Under the pieces are notes generated by a model. That model saw only the letters and a program-made list of their open reading frames with translations, had not been told where the DNA came from and searched no databases. A stretch of 6,242 nucleotides of DNA from contig VERM01000093.1 in the NCBI GenBank assembly GCA_018882645.1, positions 1-6,242 of the forward strand, given 5' to 3'. The stretch is from Ferruginibacter sp. GTDB lineage: Bacteria; Bacteroidota; Bacteroidia; Chitinophagales; Chitinophagaceae. Below, in pieces: positions 1-6,242 of this stretch; the stretch's first letter is position 1; every line of letters begins with the position of its first letter. The translations under genes and the position numbers were made by a program.

Positions 1-273
1 GATTTGTTGAAAGGTGGCGATGAAACAGACGAAGATGTCATGCACGATTCATTAAAAAATGAAATTCGTCGTGTTCTGAAATCTTTAAGTCCCCGTGAGG
101 CTGAAATTGTCAACGCCTATTTCGGTTTAGATGGAGAAAATGGCGTTACCATCGAACAAATCGGTCAAAAATATGACCTGACAAAAGAGCGTATTCGTCA
201 AATTAAAGAAAGAGCCATCAAACGTCTTCAAAAGGCCCGCTATAGCGGTGCATTAAAGGCTTATTTAGGATAA
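1..273 (+). CDS. rpoD: Principal RNA polymerase sigma factor (SigA/RpoD), C-terminal end, 5' partial
   Basis: This is the last 90 residues of a group 1 sigma-70 factor; the N-terminal regions 1.2 to 3 lie left of the window, and the reading frame enters at base 1, so no start is visible. The fragment is sigma region 4, which reads the promoter upstream (-35/-33) element and contacts the core enzyme flap. Region 4.1 is visible at residues 17-44 of the fragment (SLKNEI, then SPREAEIV, then YFGLDG). The region 4.2 helix-turn-helix lies at about 49-80 (TIEQIG, turn, then LTKERIRQIKERAIKRL). The short tail ending KAYLG is typical of Bacteroidota SigA, which is usually just under 290 residues. The TERIRQ-type recognition helix and acidic linker before region 4 favour the housekeeping factor over an ECF sigma, which lacks this signature. 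A terminator follows 24 bases after the stop, so the gene ends its transcription unit. The symbol sigA is equally valid. Confidence 0.95.
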   Translation, partial: DLLKGGDETDEDVMHDSLKNEIRRVLKSLSPREAEIVNAYFGLDGENGVTIEQIGQKYDLTKERIRQIKERAIKRLQKARYSGALKAYLG

Positions 274-297
274 CTTCTTTTCCATATTTTTTCATAC

Positions 298-324
298 AGC
301 TCTCCGACCGGGGAGCTTTTTTTT
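298..324 (+). terminator. Rho-independent terminator after the sigma factor gene
   Basis: The arms AGCTCTCC (298-305) and GGGGAGCT (310-317) pair into an 8-bp stem with one G-U wobble around a GACC tetraloop, followed by a run of T reaching 324. This is a classical intrinsic terminator 24 bases past the sigma factor stop. It separates that gene from the lipoprotein gene downstream. Confidence 0.92.
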
Positions 325-382
325 GCAGGGATTATTACTTTTATCACTCATCATTAAAATCACTTTTCTATACTGATTTCAT

Positions 383-390
383 TAATTTTG
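383..390 (+). promoter_or_regulatory. Candidate -7 promoter element before the DUF4249 gene
   Basis: TAATTTTG is an exact match to the Bacteroidota -7 consensus TAnnTTTG. It sits after the upstream terminator and before the 488 start, where a promoter is needed, and would give a leader of roughly 90 bases. No convincing TTTG or TTG -33 element is found 17-23 bases upstream, so the call rests on one half-site and position. In AT-rich sequence such a match can occur by chance. Confidence 0.42.
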
Positions 391-487
391 TACTGCAATA
401 AATTATCAATGATATCAGTCTTTATATCAACGGGGGTTAACAATATCGACTGTAGTAAATGACGTTTTTCAAATCCATCAACAGCTA

Positions 488-1375
488 ATGAACCGTTTGC
501 ATATTTTTTTGATTTTTTTATTTCTGATCACATTCGCTTCTTGTGAAAAGAATATTGATTTCAAATTAAACGAGGTTGATAAAGCATTAGTGGTGGAAGC
601 TGAAATTGAAAACGATCGCGAACCAAGAGTAGTCCTAACCAGAAGTCAATCTTTTTTCAGCACGCTTTCACCGGAACTCCTCGCAAATGCTTTCGTAAGA
701 AATGCCGATGTATACATATCAAATGGCAGTCTCAATCATAAACTTAAAGAATACAGCTTTCCCATATTTCCGGGTTTGAATGGTTATTATTATGGAATCG
801 ATACGGACAATCTATCAACTGCTTTCAAAGGTGAATTCAATACCACGTATAAGCTGAAGATTATCTCTGAAGGAAAAGAATACAATGCCATCACCACGAT
901 TCCCAAACTGACCAAGGTGCCAGACTCCTTATTTTTTAAAAAAGCACCCAATAATCCCGATACGCTCAACAGGATATTGTTTATGAAATTTACAGACCCT
1001 AAAGGATTGGGTAACTACATTCGTTATTTTACGCAACGAAACAACGAGCCTTTTCTTCCAGGACAGAACTCTGTATTTTCTGATGAAGTTATAGACGGCA
1101 CAACATACGTAGTGCAGGTTCCGCAGGGTGTAGACCGCAACAATCCTCCTGAACCCACTGATGGTAATTTTTTCAGGAAAGCTGATGTGGTGACTTTGAA
1201 ATTTTGTAACATTGACAGATCTACTTATCTGTTTTGGAATACATGGGAATTTTCTTTACAAAGTATAGGTAATCCTTTTGCTCAGCCGGGTAAAGTTTTA
1301 GGCAATATATCCAATGGTGCGCTGGGTTCGTTTTGCGGATATGCTGCATGGTATAAGACCGTCACAGTCGATTAA
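488..1375 (+). CDS. DUF4249 family outer-membrane lipoprotein
   Basis: This 295-residue protein starts with a lipoprotein signal peptide: a short n-region (MNR), a hydrophobic core at residues 4-16 and a lipobox FASC with Cys19 as the lipidated residue. The mature part begins CEKNIDF, then has LVVEAEI and VVLTRSQSFFS near residues 34-58, and ends with ALGSFCGYAA and a KTVTV strand. These are hallmarks of DUF4249, a Bacteroidota family of predominantly beta-stranded lipoproteins often encoded beside TonB-dependent receptors, with no established molecular function. The length is within the family range. No receptor gene is adjacent: the sigma factor and its terminator lie upstream and trxB downstream, so any partner would be elsewhere. 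The ATG at 488 is chosen because it yields an ideal signal peptide. No Shine-Dalgarno sequence is visible, as is usual in this phylum. The family call is firm; a role in nutrient uptake is only inference from relatives. Confidence 0.88.
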   Translation: MNRLHIFLIFLFLITFASCEKNIDFKLNEVDKALVVEAEIENDREPRVVLTRSQSFFSTLSPELLANAFVRNADVYISNGSLNHKLKEYSFPIFPGLNGYYYGIDTDNLSTAFKGEFNTTYKLKIISEGKEYNAITTIPKLTKVPDSLFFKKAPNNPDTLNRILFMKFTDPKGLGNYIRYFTQRNNEPFLPGQNSVFSDEVIDGTTYVVQVPQGVDRNNPPEPTDGNFFRKADVVTLKFCNIDRSTYLFWNTWEFSLQSIGNPFAQPGKVLGNISNGALGSFCGYAAWYKTVTVD

Positions 1376-1386
1376 ATTATTCATTT

Positions 1387-1415
1387 TTTGGATTCCTTTA
1401 AAAAAGCTATTTTCA
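1387..1415 (+). promoter_or_regulatory. Weak candidate promoter for trxB
   Basis: TTTG at 1387-1390 (a -33-type element) is followed 17 bases later by TATTTTCA at 1408-1415, which matches six of eight positions of TAnnTTTG but lacks the final TG. It lies in the 73-base gap between the lipoprotein stop and trxB, so trxB may be transcribed independently. The match is imperfect and read-through from the upstream gene is also possible. Confidence 0.3.
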
Positions 1416-1448
1416 CGCACTCTTTTATCAATCATTTCAATACAGCTC

Positions 1449-2396
1449 ATGGAAAAAATAATTTCTGAAAAAGTTAATTGTCTTATTATAGGTTCCGGAC
1501 CGGCAGGATATACTGCTGCGATTTATGCATCAAGAGCCAATCTCAAACCCGTTTTATATCAGGGGATACAACCCGGAGGACAACTTACGATTACTACTGA
1601 AGTTGAAAATTATCCCGGATACCCCGACGGCATACAAGGACCTGAGATGATGCAACATTTTGAAAAACAAGCCGCAAGGATGGGTGCTGATATCAGATAC
1701 GGATTGGCTACAGCAGTAGACTTTTCTTCTCATCCGCTAAAAGTGCAGATTGATGAAGAAAAATGGATAGAAGCAAATGCTGTAATTATTAGTACCGGTG
1801 CTTCCGCCAAATGGTTGGGTCTTCCCAGTGAGCAGCGACTAAATGGTCATGGGGTTAGTGCCTGTGCTGTTTGTGACGGATTCTTTTTTAAAGGAAAAGA
1901 AGTGGCAATCGTAGGGGCAGGGGATACTGCAGCAGAAGAGGCCTTGTATCTTTCCAAACTTTGTACTACTGTGCACATGATTGTTAGAAAAGATACTATG
2001 CGTGCAAGTAAAATCATGCAGGAAAGAGTTTTGAATACCGGAAACATTAAAGTGTACTGGAATGCTGAAACGGATGAAGTTTTGGGAGATCAAAAAGTGG
2101 AAGCAGTCAGAATAACGAACAATAAGACACAAGAAAAAACAACCATACCCGTTAGCGCATTCTTTGTCGCCATCGGACATAAGCCAAACAGCGATATATT
2201 CAAAGACTGGATTGATATGGATGAAACAGGATACATCAAAACCATCCCCGGTACCAGTAAAACCAATGTGGAGGGTGTTTTCGCATCTGGTGATGTGCAG
2301 GATAAGATTTACCGTCAGGCAGTGACTGCAGCCGGAAGCGGATGTATGGCTGCGCTCGATGCAGAAAGATTTTTAGGCGAAAAAGGCCTCCATTGA
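1449..2396 (+). CDS. trxB: Thioredoxin-disulfide reductase
   Basis: This is a cytoplasmic FAD-dependent enzyme of 315 residues that passes electrons from NADPH to thioredoxin, supporting disulfide reduction, ribonucleotide reductase and peroxide defence. The FAD-binding dinucleotide fold is at residues 13-30 (IIGSGPAGYTAA), with the PGGQL segment at 42-46. The redox-active pair is C139-A-V-C142-D. The NADPH fold is GAGDTAAEEALYL at 156-168, and VRKD..R at 179-185 replaces the usual HRR...R that binds the 2'-phosphate; basic residues R180, K181 and R185 remain. The C-terminal FAD motif is ASGDV (279-283) followed by YRQAVTAAGSG. Length and domain order match low-molecular-weight bacterial TrxB. 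The frame stays open upstream to 1314, but the ATG at 1449 is preferred because it gives the normal N-terminus; an earlier start would add 45 unrelated residues and overlap the lipoprotein gene. No thioredoxin gene is adjacent. A ferredoxin-NADP reductase is unlikely because the CxxC is intact. Confidence 0.96.
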   Translation: MEKIISEKVNCLIIGSGPAGYTAAIYASRANLKPVLYQGIQPGGQLTITTEVENYPGYPDGIQGPEMMQHFEKQAARMGADIRYGLATAVDFSSHPLKVQIDEEKWIEANAVIISTGASAKWLGLPSEQRLNGHGVSACAVCDGFFFKGKEVAIVGAGDTAAEEALYLSKLCTTVHMIVRKDTMRASKIMQERVLNTGNIKVYWNAETDEVLGDQKVEAVRITNNKTQEKTTIPVSAFFVAIGHKPNSDIFKDWIDMDETGYIKTIPGTSKTNVEGVFASGDVQDKIYRQAVTAAGSGCMAALDAERFLGEKGLH

Positions 2397-2447
2397 TCCG
2401 AATGAATTTATTTTCTTCGTTTTCTTTTTATTTTACAAATCTGCAAA

Positions 2448-2804
2448 ATGTTTACGATTCATCTTCATCAGCTTGATTTTTTTGGAAGACATGGTTTTTT
2501 TGATGAAGAGGAGATTGTCGGGAACAACTTCGAAGTTTCTGTAGATATCAGGCTCGATGATTCCATATCTGTCAGTGAACTGGGTCATACGTTAGATTAT
2601 GTATCCGCATATCAAGTCATCAAAAACGAAATGGGAAAAACAGAGAAATTACTTGAAGTACTTTGTGAACGCATCTGTAATCAAATTCATCAAAAAGATC
2701 ACCGTGTAGCTTCGGTCTATATTTCGATATTCAAAAAAAATATCCCTATCCCTGCATGCATAGGAAAAATTGGAGTGAGTCTGACAAAAAATTTTATTTC
2801 CTGA
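2448..2804 (+). CDS. folB: Dihydroneopterin aldolase
   Basis: This 118-residue protein is a complete FolB, which converts 7,8-dihydroneopterin to 6-hydroxymethyl-7,8-dihydropterin and glycolaldehyde in tetrahydrofolate synthesis. The signature FFGRHGFFDEE is at residues 11-21, the substrate-pocket segment TLDYVSAY at 48-55, LLEVLCERI at 68-76 and the C-terminal IFKKNIPIP at 94-102. By alignment in memory with Staphylococcus aureus FolB (E22, Y54, E74, K100), the key residues are E21, Y51, E70 and K96, all present, so the enzyme should be active. The usual PP in the KxNPPIP motif is IP here. Members of the family form octamers in the cytoplasm. The gene starts 51 bases after trxB with no terminator between, suggesting co-transcription, and no other folate gene is in the window. 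Its TGA overlaps a possible ATG of the next gene (TGATG, 2802-2806). Confidence 0.94.
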   Translation: MFTIHLHQLDFFGRHGFFDEEEIVGNNFEVSVDIRLDDSISVSELGHTLDYVSAYQVIKNEMGKTEKLLEVLCERICNQIHQKDHRVASVYISIFKKNIPIPACIGKIGVSLTKNFIS

Positions 2805-2806
2805 TG
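2802..2806 (+). other. TGATG stop-start overlap at the folB / TPR gene junction
   Basis: The folB stop TGA (2802-2804) shares its A with an ATG (2804-2806) in the frame of the TPR protein. This arrangement commonly couples translation of two genes. If used, it gives a 269-residue precursor with an unusually long region ahead of the hydrophobic core. The internal ATG at 2846 gives a better signal peptide, so use of this site is uncertain. Confidence 0.35.
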
Positions 2807-2845
2807 CGCCATTCAATTTTTGGATTCATCACAAATATATTGACC

Positions 2846-3613
2846 ATGAGTTTAAAATCAATCACACTTTTTTTGCTCATAAGCATCGTCTTATTTTGTC
2901 ATGCAGAAGTCAAGGCACAACACGTTAATGATATTGTCAATGAAGGACTTCGCCTTGAAAAAATTCCGGATGAGAAACGGGCATTACTGAAATTTGAAGA
3001 AGCATTAAGGATGGATCCTTCGCTACTGACTGCTCTTGTAAAATGTAGCGAACTGCATAGCAGTATCGGAGGCAGATTGAAAGACAAGAAAAAGCAGGCT
3101 GTGCACTATTCTTTAGCGGTAGGGTATGCTAAAAAAGCCATTGAAACTTATCCGAATGCGGCTGAAGCATGTGTGGCAATGGCCATCGCTTATGGAAAAG
3201 AAGCCTTGATAAAAGGAGGTAAAGAGAAAATCAAACTGGTAAGAAAAATAAAAGATTTCGCAGATCAGGCCATTCAAATCAATCCCAATAATTTTAAAGC
3301 CTGGCACGTATTGGGGAAGTGGTATTATGAAATGAGTGATTTGAATTTTTTAGAAAGAACCGGCTTGGGGTTGTTTTTCGAAAAAATGCCTGAAGCCTCA
3401 TTTACACTCTCCATAAATGCTTTTGAAAAAGCGAACAGAATTGATCCTAGTGTCTGTCTCAATCATCTTGAGCTGGCTAAGTCCTATCAAAAAAACAAAC
3501 AAATACCGATGGCGATAGCGTCACTGAAAAAACTGATGTCATTACCGGCTAAAACAGAAGATGACCCTGATATTAAACTACAGGCAATAAAATTGTTAAA
3601 ATCTTTGCAATAG
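2846..3613 (+). CDS. Secreted TPR protein resembling the RMDN (regulator of microtubule dynamics) family
   Basis: With the ATG at 2846 the protein has 255 residues and a clean signal peptide: MSLKS, a hydrophobic core at 6-18 and a likely signal peptidase I site after VKA (residue 24). The periplasm or cell exterior is therefore expected. The body is alpha-helical with TPR-like units: [14 protein letters not shown] near 50-65, [15 protein letters not shown] near 93-107, a [20 protein letters not shown] unit at about 140-159, [11 protein letters not shown] (192-202) and a last unit near 208-230. The block from INP (145) through [31 protein letters not shown] and LPAKTEDD (233-240) to the final LLKSL matches, from memory, the order of motifs in RMDN1-3 proteins of animals. 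No enzyme motif is seen; the role is probably protein binding. An alternative ATG at 2804 overlaps the folB stop and would add 14 residues before the signal peptide; 2846 is preferred for the signal. The Cys18 context (LFC) is not a good lipobox. Confidence 0.82.
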   Translation: MSLKSITLFLLISIVLFCHAEVKAQHVNDIVNEGLRLEKIPDEKRALLKFEEALRMDPSLLTALVKCSELHSSIGGRLKDKKKQAVHYSLAVGYAKKAIETYPNAAEACVAMAIAYGKEALIKGGKEKIKLVRKIKDFADQAIQINPNNFKAWHVLGKWYYEMSDLNFLERTGLGLFFEKMPEASFTLSINAFEKANRIDPSVCLNHLELAKSYQKNKQIPMAIASLKKLMSLPAKTEDDPDIKLQAIKLLKSLQ

Positions 3614-3665
3614 TGTAAAAAAAATCATTAATCTGAAATCTTTCATTATCTTGAAAATAAAAAAT

Positions 3666-5630
3666 ATGAGAAAAATAGGCGCCATTGCTTTTCTATCTTT
3701 GATGAATTTTCTGTCTGTTGCGCAGACAAACGTTTATGTTTCCGACTCAAAATACAATCCTGCTGAATTGTTTTCTCCTCTTTTTTACACATCTGGCAAT
3801 CAGCCTGAAAGATCCGTGACAGGCGAACCCGGTCATGCATATTGGCAAAACAAAGTGGATTATCTTATCAATGCAGATCTAGACGATAAAAAAAATGAAA
3901 TAGCTGCGTCCGTTCTTATCACGTATAAAAACAACAGCCCTCAATCGCTGCCTTTTTTATGGCTTCAGTTGGATCAAAATCTTTTTTCAAAAGACAGCAG
4001 AGGGCAAATGCGCATGCCTGCTACTTCAAGAAGCAGATACGGTGATGCAAGTTCTGATTTCAATGGAGGCTATAAGATAAAATCTGTCAAATGGATTTCA
4101 ATGAAAGACAGCGCTGATGCCAATTATCTCATCACGGATACAAGGATGCAAATCAGATTGAATAGTCCTGTCAAACCCCTTGGTGACTGGATAAAAATTA
4201 GAGTGGATTATACATATTCGATTCCTGCAAGAGGGGCCGATCGATTTGGTATTTTACCCACAAAAAATGGGGACATCTATACCATCGCTCAGTGGTATCC
4301 GAGAATGTGTGTGTATGATGATGTGAGAGGCTGGAATACAGATCCTTATCTTGGCCCAAGTGAGTTTTATCTTGAATACGGTGATTTTGATTTCAGTCTC
4401 ACTGCACCTTTATCTCATTTTGTAGTGGCAGGAGGCGAATTGCTGAATCCAAAAGAGGTGCTTACCACTGAGCAGTTAAAAAGATGGGAAACAGCTTCCA
4501 AAAGTGAAAAGACTGTTTTCATCAGATCTAAAGAAGAAGTAACCCAGGCTTCTTCAAGACCATCGGATAAAGCCAAGCTGACCTGGCATTTCAAATTGAA
4601 TAATGCCCGCGACATTGCATGGGCCAGCTCTAAATCTTTTATCATAGATGCTGCCAAAATAAATCTGCCGAGCGGAAAGACTTCTCTTGCATTGAGTGCT
4701 TATCCCATTGAGAGTGCCGGTGTATCTGCCTGGGGAAGATCGACAGAGTATATCAAAGGAAGTGTAGAAAATTACAGCAAACGCTGGTTTGAATACCCAT
4801 ATCCAGTAGCAGTTAACGTTGCTTCCAATGTGGGAGGAATGGAATATCCGGGTATTGTATTCTGCAGAAACACATCTAGCGGTGCAGGTCTTTTTGGTGT
4901 GACTGATCATGAATTTGGTCATACGTGGTTCCCGATGATTGTGGGCAGTAATGAAAGAAGATATGGTTGGATGGATGAAGGATTTAACAGTTTTATCAAT
5001 ACGCTTTCTGAAAAAGATTTTAACAACGGAGAGTATGCTTCCCTGCCTATTAACGGAGAGGGAAGTGGGTACTCTATTTTTGGATATTCTTCAGAAAATA
5101 TTTTTAAAACACCGGATGCGATGCCGGAGTACAATATTGGTAATGCGCTCTATGGTAAGCCAGCCTTTGCATTACAACTGCTGAGAGAACATATACTCGG
5201 TGAAGATCGTTTTGACTATGCCTTTAAAACTTACATAAGTAATTGGGCATATAAACATCCAACACCATGGGATTTTTTCAGATCAATGGAAAATGCTTCA
5301 GGAGAAGATTTGTCATGGTTTTGGAAATCATGGTTCCTGAATAATTATACACACGATCAGGCCATTGTGTCCGTAAGCAACGACGTCAATGCAGGAGCAT
5401 TGGTGACCATAGCAAACATGGATCAGATGGCATTGCCAGTTTACATTTCATATGAAACCCAAACAGGGAAAAAGGGAACAATGAAATTTCCGGTCGAAAT
5501 TTGGAATAATACCAATCAGTTTGCCATTAGAATACCTGAAAAAGGAAAACTCAAATCTGTTTGTATAGACGAGAAAAGATTTCTTCCGGATATGAATTAC
5601 TTGAATAACAAGTGGATGGCTAAACCTTAG
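3666..5630 (+). CDS. Secreted M1-family zinc metallopeptidase
   Basis: This is a 654-residue precursor with a signal peptide (MRK, hydrophobic core, likely cleavage after SVA at residue 19). An M1-type N-terminal beta domain follows, recognisable around [17 protein letters not shown] and [11 protein letters not shown]. The catalytic domain has GGMEYPG at 390-396, the position of the GAMEN exopeptidase motif, with Asn replaced by Tyr but Glu393 kept. The zinc site is HEFGH at 415-419 with the third ligand Glu438 in WMDEGF, giving the exact HExxH-18-E spacing. Y496 in [12 protein letters not shown] aligns with the catalytic Tyr383 of leukotriene A4 hydrolase (PYEKGFALL). [14 protein letters not shown] near 545 closes the domain, followed by a small beta-rich C-terminus ending NNKWMAKP. 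It is much shorter than PepN (about 870) and lacks its large helical domain. The expected role is cleaving N-terminal residues from peptides outside the cytoplasm; actual specificity is unknown. The ATG at 3666 is preferred over an in-frame TTG at 3651. The gene follows the TPR gene by 52 bases. Confidence 0.93.
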   Translation: MRKIGAIAFLSLMNFLSVAQTNVYVSDSKYNPAELFSPLFYTSGNQPERSVTGEPGHAYWQNKVDYLINADLDDKKNEIAASVLITYKNNSPQSLPFLWLQLDQNLFSKDSRGQMRMPATSRSRYGDASSDFNGGYKIKSVKWISMKDSADANYLITDTRMQIRLNSPVKPLGDWIKIRVDYTYSIPARGADRFGILPTKNGDIYTIAQWYPRMCVYDDVRGWNTDPYLGPSEFYLEYGDFDFSLTAPLSHFVVAGGELLNPKEVLTTEQLKRWETASKSEKTVFIRSKEEVTQASSRPSDKAKLTWHFKLNNARDIAWASSKSFIIDAAKINLPSGKTSLALSAYPIESAGVSAWGRSTEYIKGSVENYSKRWFEYPYPVAVNVASNVGGMEYPGIVFCRNTSSGAGLFGVTDHEFGHTWFPMIVGSNERRYGWMDEGFNSFINTLSEKDFNNGEYASLPINGEGSGYSIFGYSSENIFKTPDAMPEYNIGNALYGKPAFALQLLREHILGEDRFDYAFKTYISNWAYKHPTPWDFFRSMENASGEDLSWFWKSWFLNNYTHDQAIVSVSNDVNAGALVTIANMDQMALPVYISYETQTGKKGTMKFPVEIWNNTNQFAIRIPEKGKLKSVCIDEKRFLPDMNYLNNKWMAKP

Positions 5631-6242
5631 AAGTATTGATACCTTTATTTTTCCATTTTCCGGAACGGATATATAAAAAGGAAGCCAGCAGGATGACTGA
5701 CCAATATACGCATTCATTGCTCCATGCTATTTCCAATGAAATATAGTTGTATTTCATGAAATAAAAAGTATATCCAAGATATATGAGTACGGAAATAATC
5801 TCTATGGCTAGATTGAATTTTGTTTTGCCGGTTCCGGTAACTCCATTCAGCCAGATGTTGGCTAAACTCATTAATATCATTCCTAACGAAACAACTCTGA
5901 TGACGGGAATTCCCGATTCAATGAAGTTTTCATTTTGAGCGAATAGATTAAAGAAAAAATGAGGATACATATTCAATACAGATACAAGTATGAGGCAGAG
6001 TCCCGCACTCCAAAAGGATATTTTTTTAAGTAAAGGTATAACCATGTTTTCTTTACCCTGGCCAATCAGATTGGCAACCATTGTGTTGCTGGTTCCCGAA
6101 AATGCCCAAATAAAAATCCCAGCAAGGCCAAAAACATTTCGCATGATATTGCTGATAGCTTTTGCCATAGTGCCTTTGGATTCAATCAGTAAAAAGAAAA
6201 TAAGCCAGGTGGTAAGGCTTACCATAAACTGCAGTACCAATG
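5620..6242 (-). CDS. MATE family efflux transporter, C-terminal half, 5' partial
   Basis: About 206 C-terminal residues are visible; the gene enters from the right edge, so its start and N-terminal half are missing (MATE proteins are usually about 440-460 residues). Roughly six hydrophobic segments can be seen, at fragment residues 3-20, 36-58, 74-100, 112-132, 143-162 and 169-191, which fits TM7-TM12. Family signs are the ANLIGQGKE stretch (56-64), corresponding to the VGqxlGag motif after TM8; [13 protein letters not shown] (98-110), corresponding to the F(t)xdxxvi segment; and [15 protein letters not shown] (130-144), corresponding to the GxlrGaGdtr motif. MATE proteins export cationic drugs and other organic compounds across the inner membrane in exchange for Na+ or H+; the substrate cannot be told. 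The tail is basic (RSGKWKNKG). Its stop, TAG at 5622-5620, lies inside the end of the convergent peptidase gene, an 11-base overlap. A polysaccharide flippase of the same MOP superfamily is less likely given the GxGK/GTGKTK motif. Confidence 0.88.
   Translation of the reverse strand, partial: LVLQFMVSLTTWLIFFLLIESKGTMAKAISNIMRNVFGLAGIFIWAFSGTSNTMVANLIGQGKENMVIPLLKKISFWSAGLCLILVSVLNMYPHFFFNLFAQNENFIESGIPVIRVVSLGMILMSLANIWLNGVTGTGKTKFNLAIEIISVLIYLGYTFYFMKYNYISLEIAWSNECVYWSVILLASFLYIRSGKWKNKGINTSKV

Noticed and set aside
1314..1448. N-terminal extension of 45 residues for trxB, beginning inside the lipoprotein gene
   Set aside because: It has no resemblance to TrxB, overlaps the upstream coding region by 62 bases, and the ATG at 1449 gives the normal family N-terminus.
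1839..2180. Antisense open frame of 113 codons within trxB
   Set aside because: It is opposite the conserved CxxC and NADPH-binding region and its translation shows no domain; it is a by-product of trxB codon use.
2817..2827. TTTTTGGATTC repeated upstream of two genes (1385-1395 and 2817-2827)
   Set aside because: An 11-base T-rich match in an AT-rich window is plausible by chance, and the two copies lie at different distances from their starts (about 54 and 19 bases).
2836..2842. TATATTG with upstream TTTTTGG as a promoter for the TPR gene
   Set aside because: The transcription start would fall at or past the preferred ATG at 2846, and the -7 element is incomplete.
3647..3653. TATCTTG as a -7 promoter element before the M1 peptidase gene
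   Set aside because: It is one T short of TAnnTTTG, has no -33 element at a suitable distance (the nearest TTTG is about 39 bases away) and would place the transcript start nearly at the ATG.
3651..3665. TTG start five codons ahead of the M1 peptidase ATG
   Set aside because: ATG at 3666 gives a compact canonical signal peptide and is the commoner start codon; the extension adds nothing recognisable.
4554..4922. Antisense open frame of 122 codons within the M1 peptidase gene
   Set aside because: It lies wholly opposite conserved M1 coding sequence, shows no family motif and has a composition typical of a shadow frame.

Overview
The window looks like ordinary chromosomal DNA from a member of the Bacteroidota. 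The evidence is an AT-rich sequence, absence of Shine-Dalgarno motifs before the starts, a TAnnTTTG-type promoter element, a DUF4249 lipoprotein (a family essentially confined to this phylum), and a principal sigma factor ending in the KAYLG-type tail seen in Bacteroidota SigA. The species cannot be named from the sequence. No RNA gene, CRISPR array, insertion sequence, integrase or phage gene is visible.

Layout, left to right: (1) the last 90 codons of the principal sigma factor (1-273), closed by a strong intrinsic terminator (298-324). (2) A non-coding leader (325-487) with a good -7 promoter element, then a DUF4249 outer-membrane lipoprotein gene (488-1375). (3) A plus-strand run of trxB (1449-2396), folB (2448-2804) and a secreted TPR protein gene (2846-3613, possibly starting at 2804 and then overlapping the folB stop). 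(4) A complete secreted M1-family metallopeptidase gene (3666-5630). (5) On the minus strand, the C-terminal half of a MATE-family multidrug exporter (5620-6242), running off the right edge and overlapping the peptidase gene tail-to-tail by 11 bases.

The genes do not form one pathway. They mix core functions (transcription, thiol redox, folate synthesis) with envelope and export functions (lipoprotein, secreted TPR protein, secreted peptidase, efflux pump). Close spacing on one strand from trxB to the TPR gene suggests co-transcription, but no shared biochemical role is evident.

No clearly new multi-gene system was found. The most notable points are the TPR protein, whose C-terminal half resembles the eukaryotic regulator of microtubule dynamics (RMDN) family, and the DUF4249 gene, which stands alone without the TonB-dependent receptor that often accompanies this family. 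All family assignments come from reading motifs by eye, without database searches.
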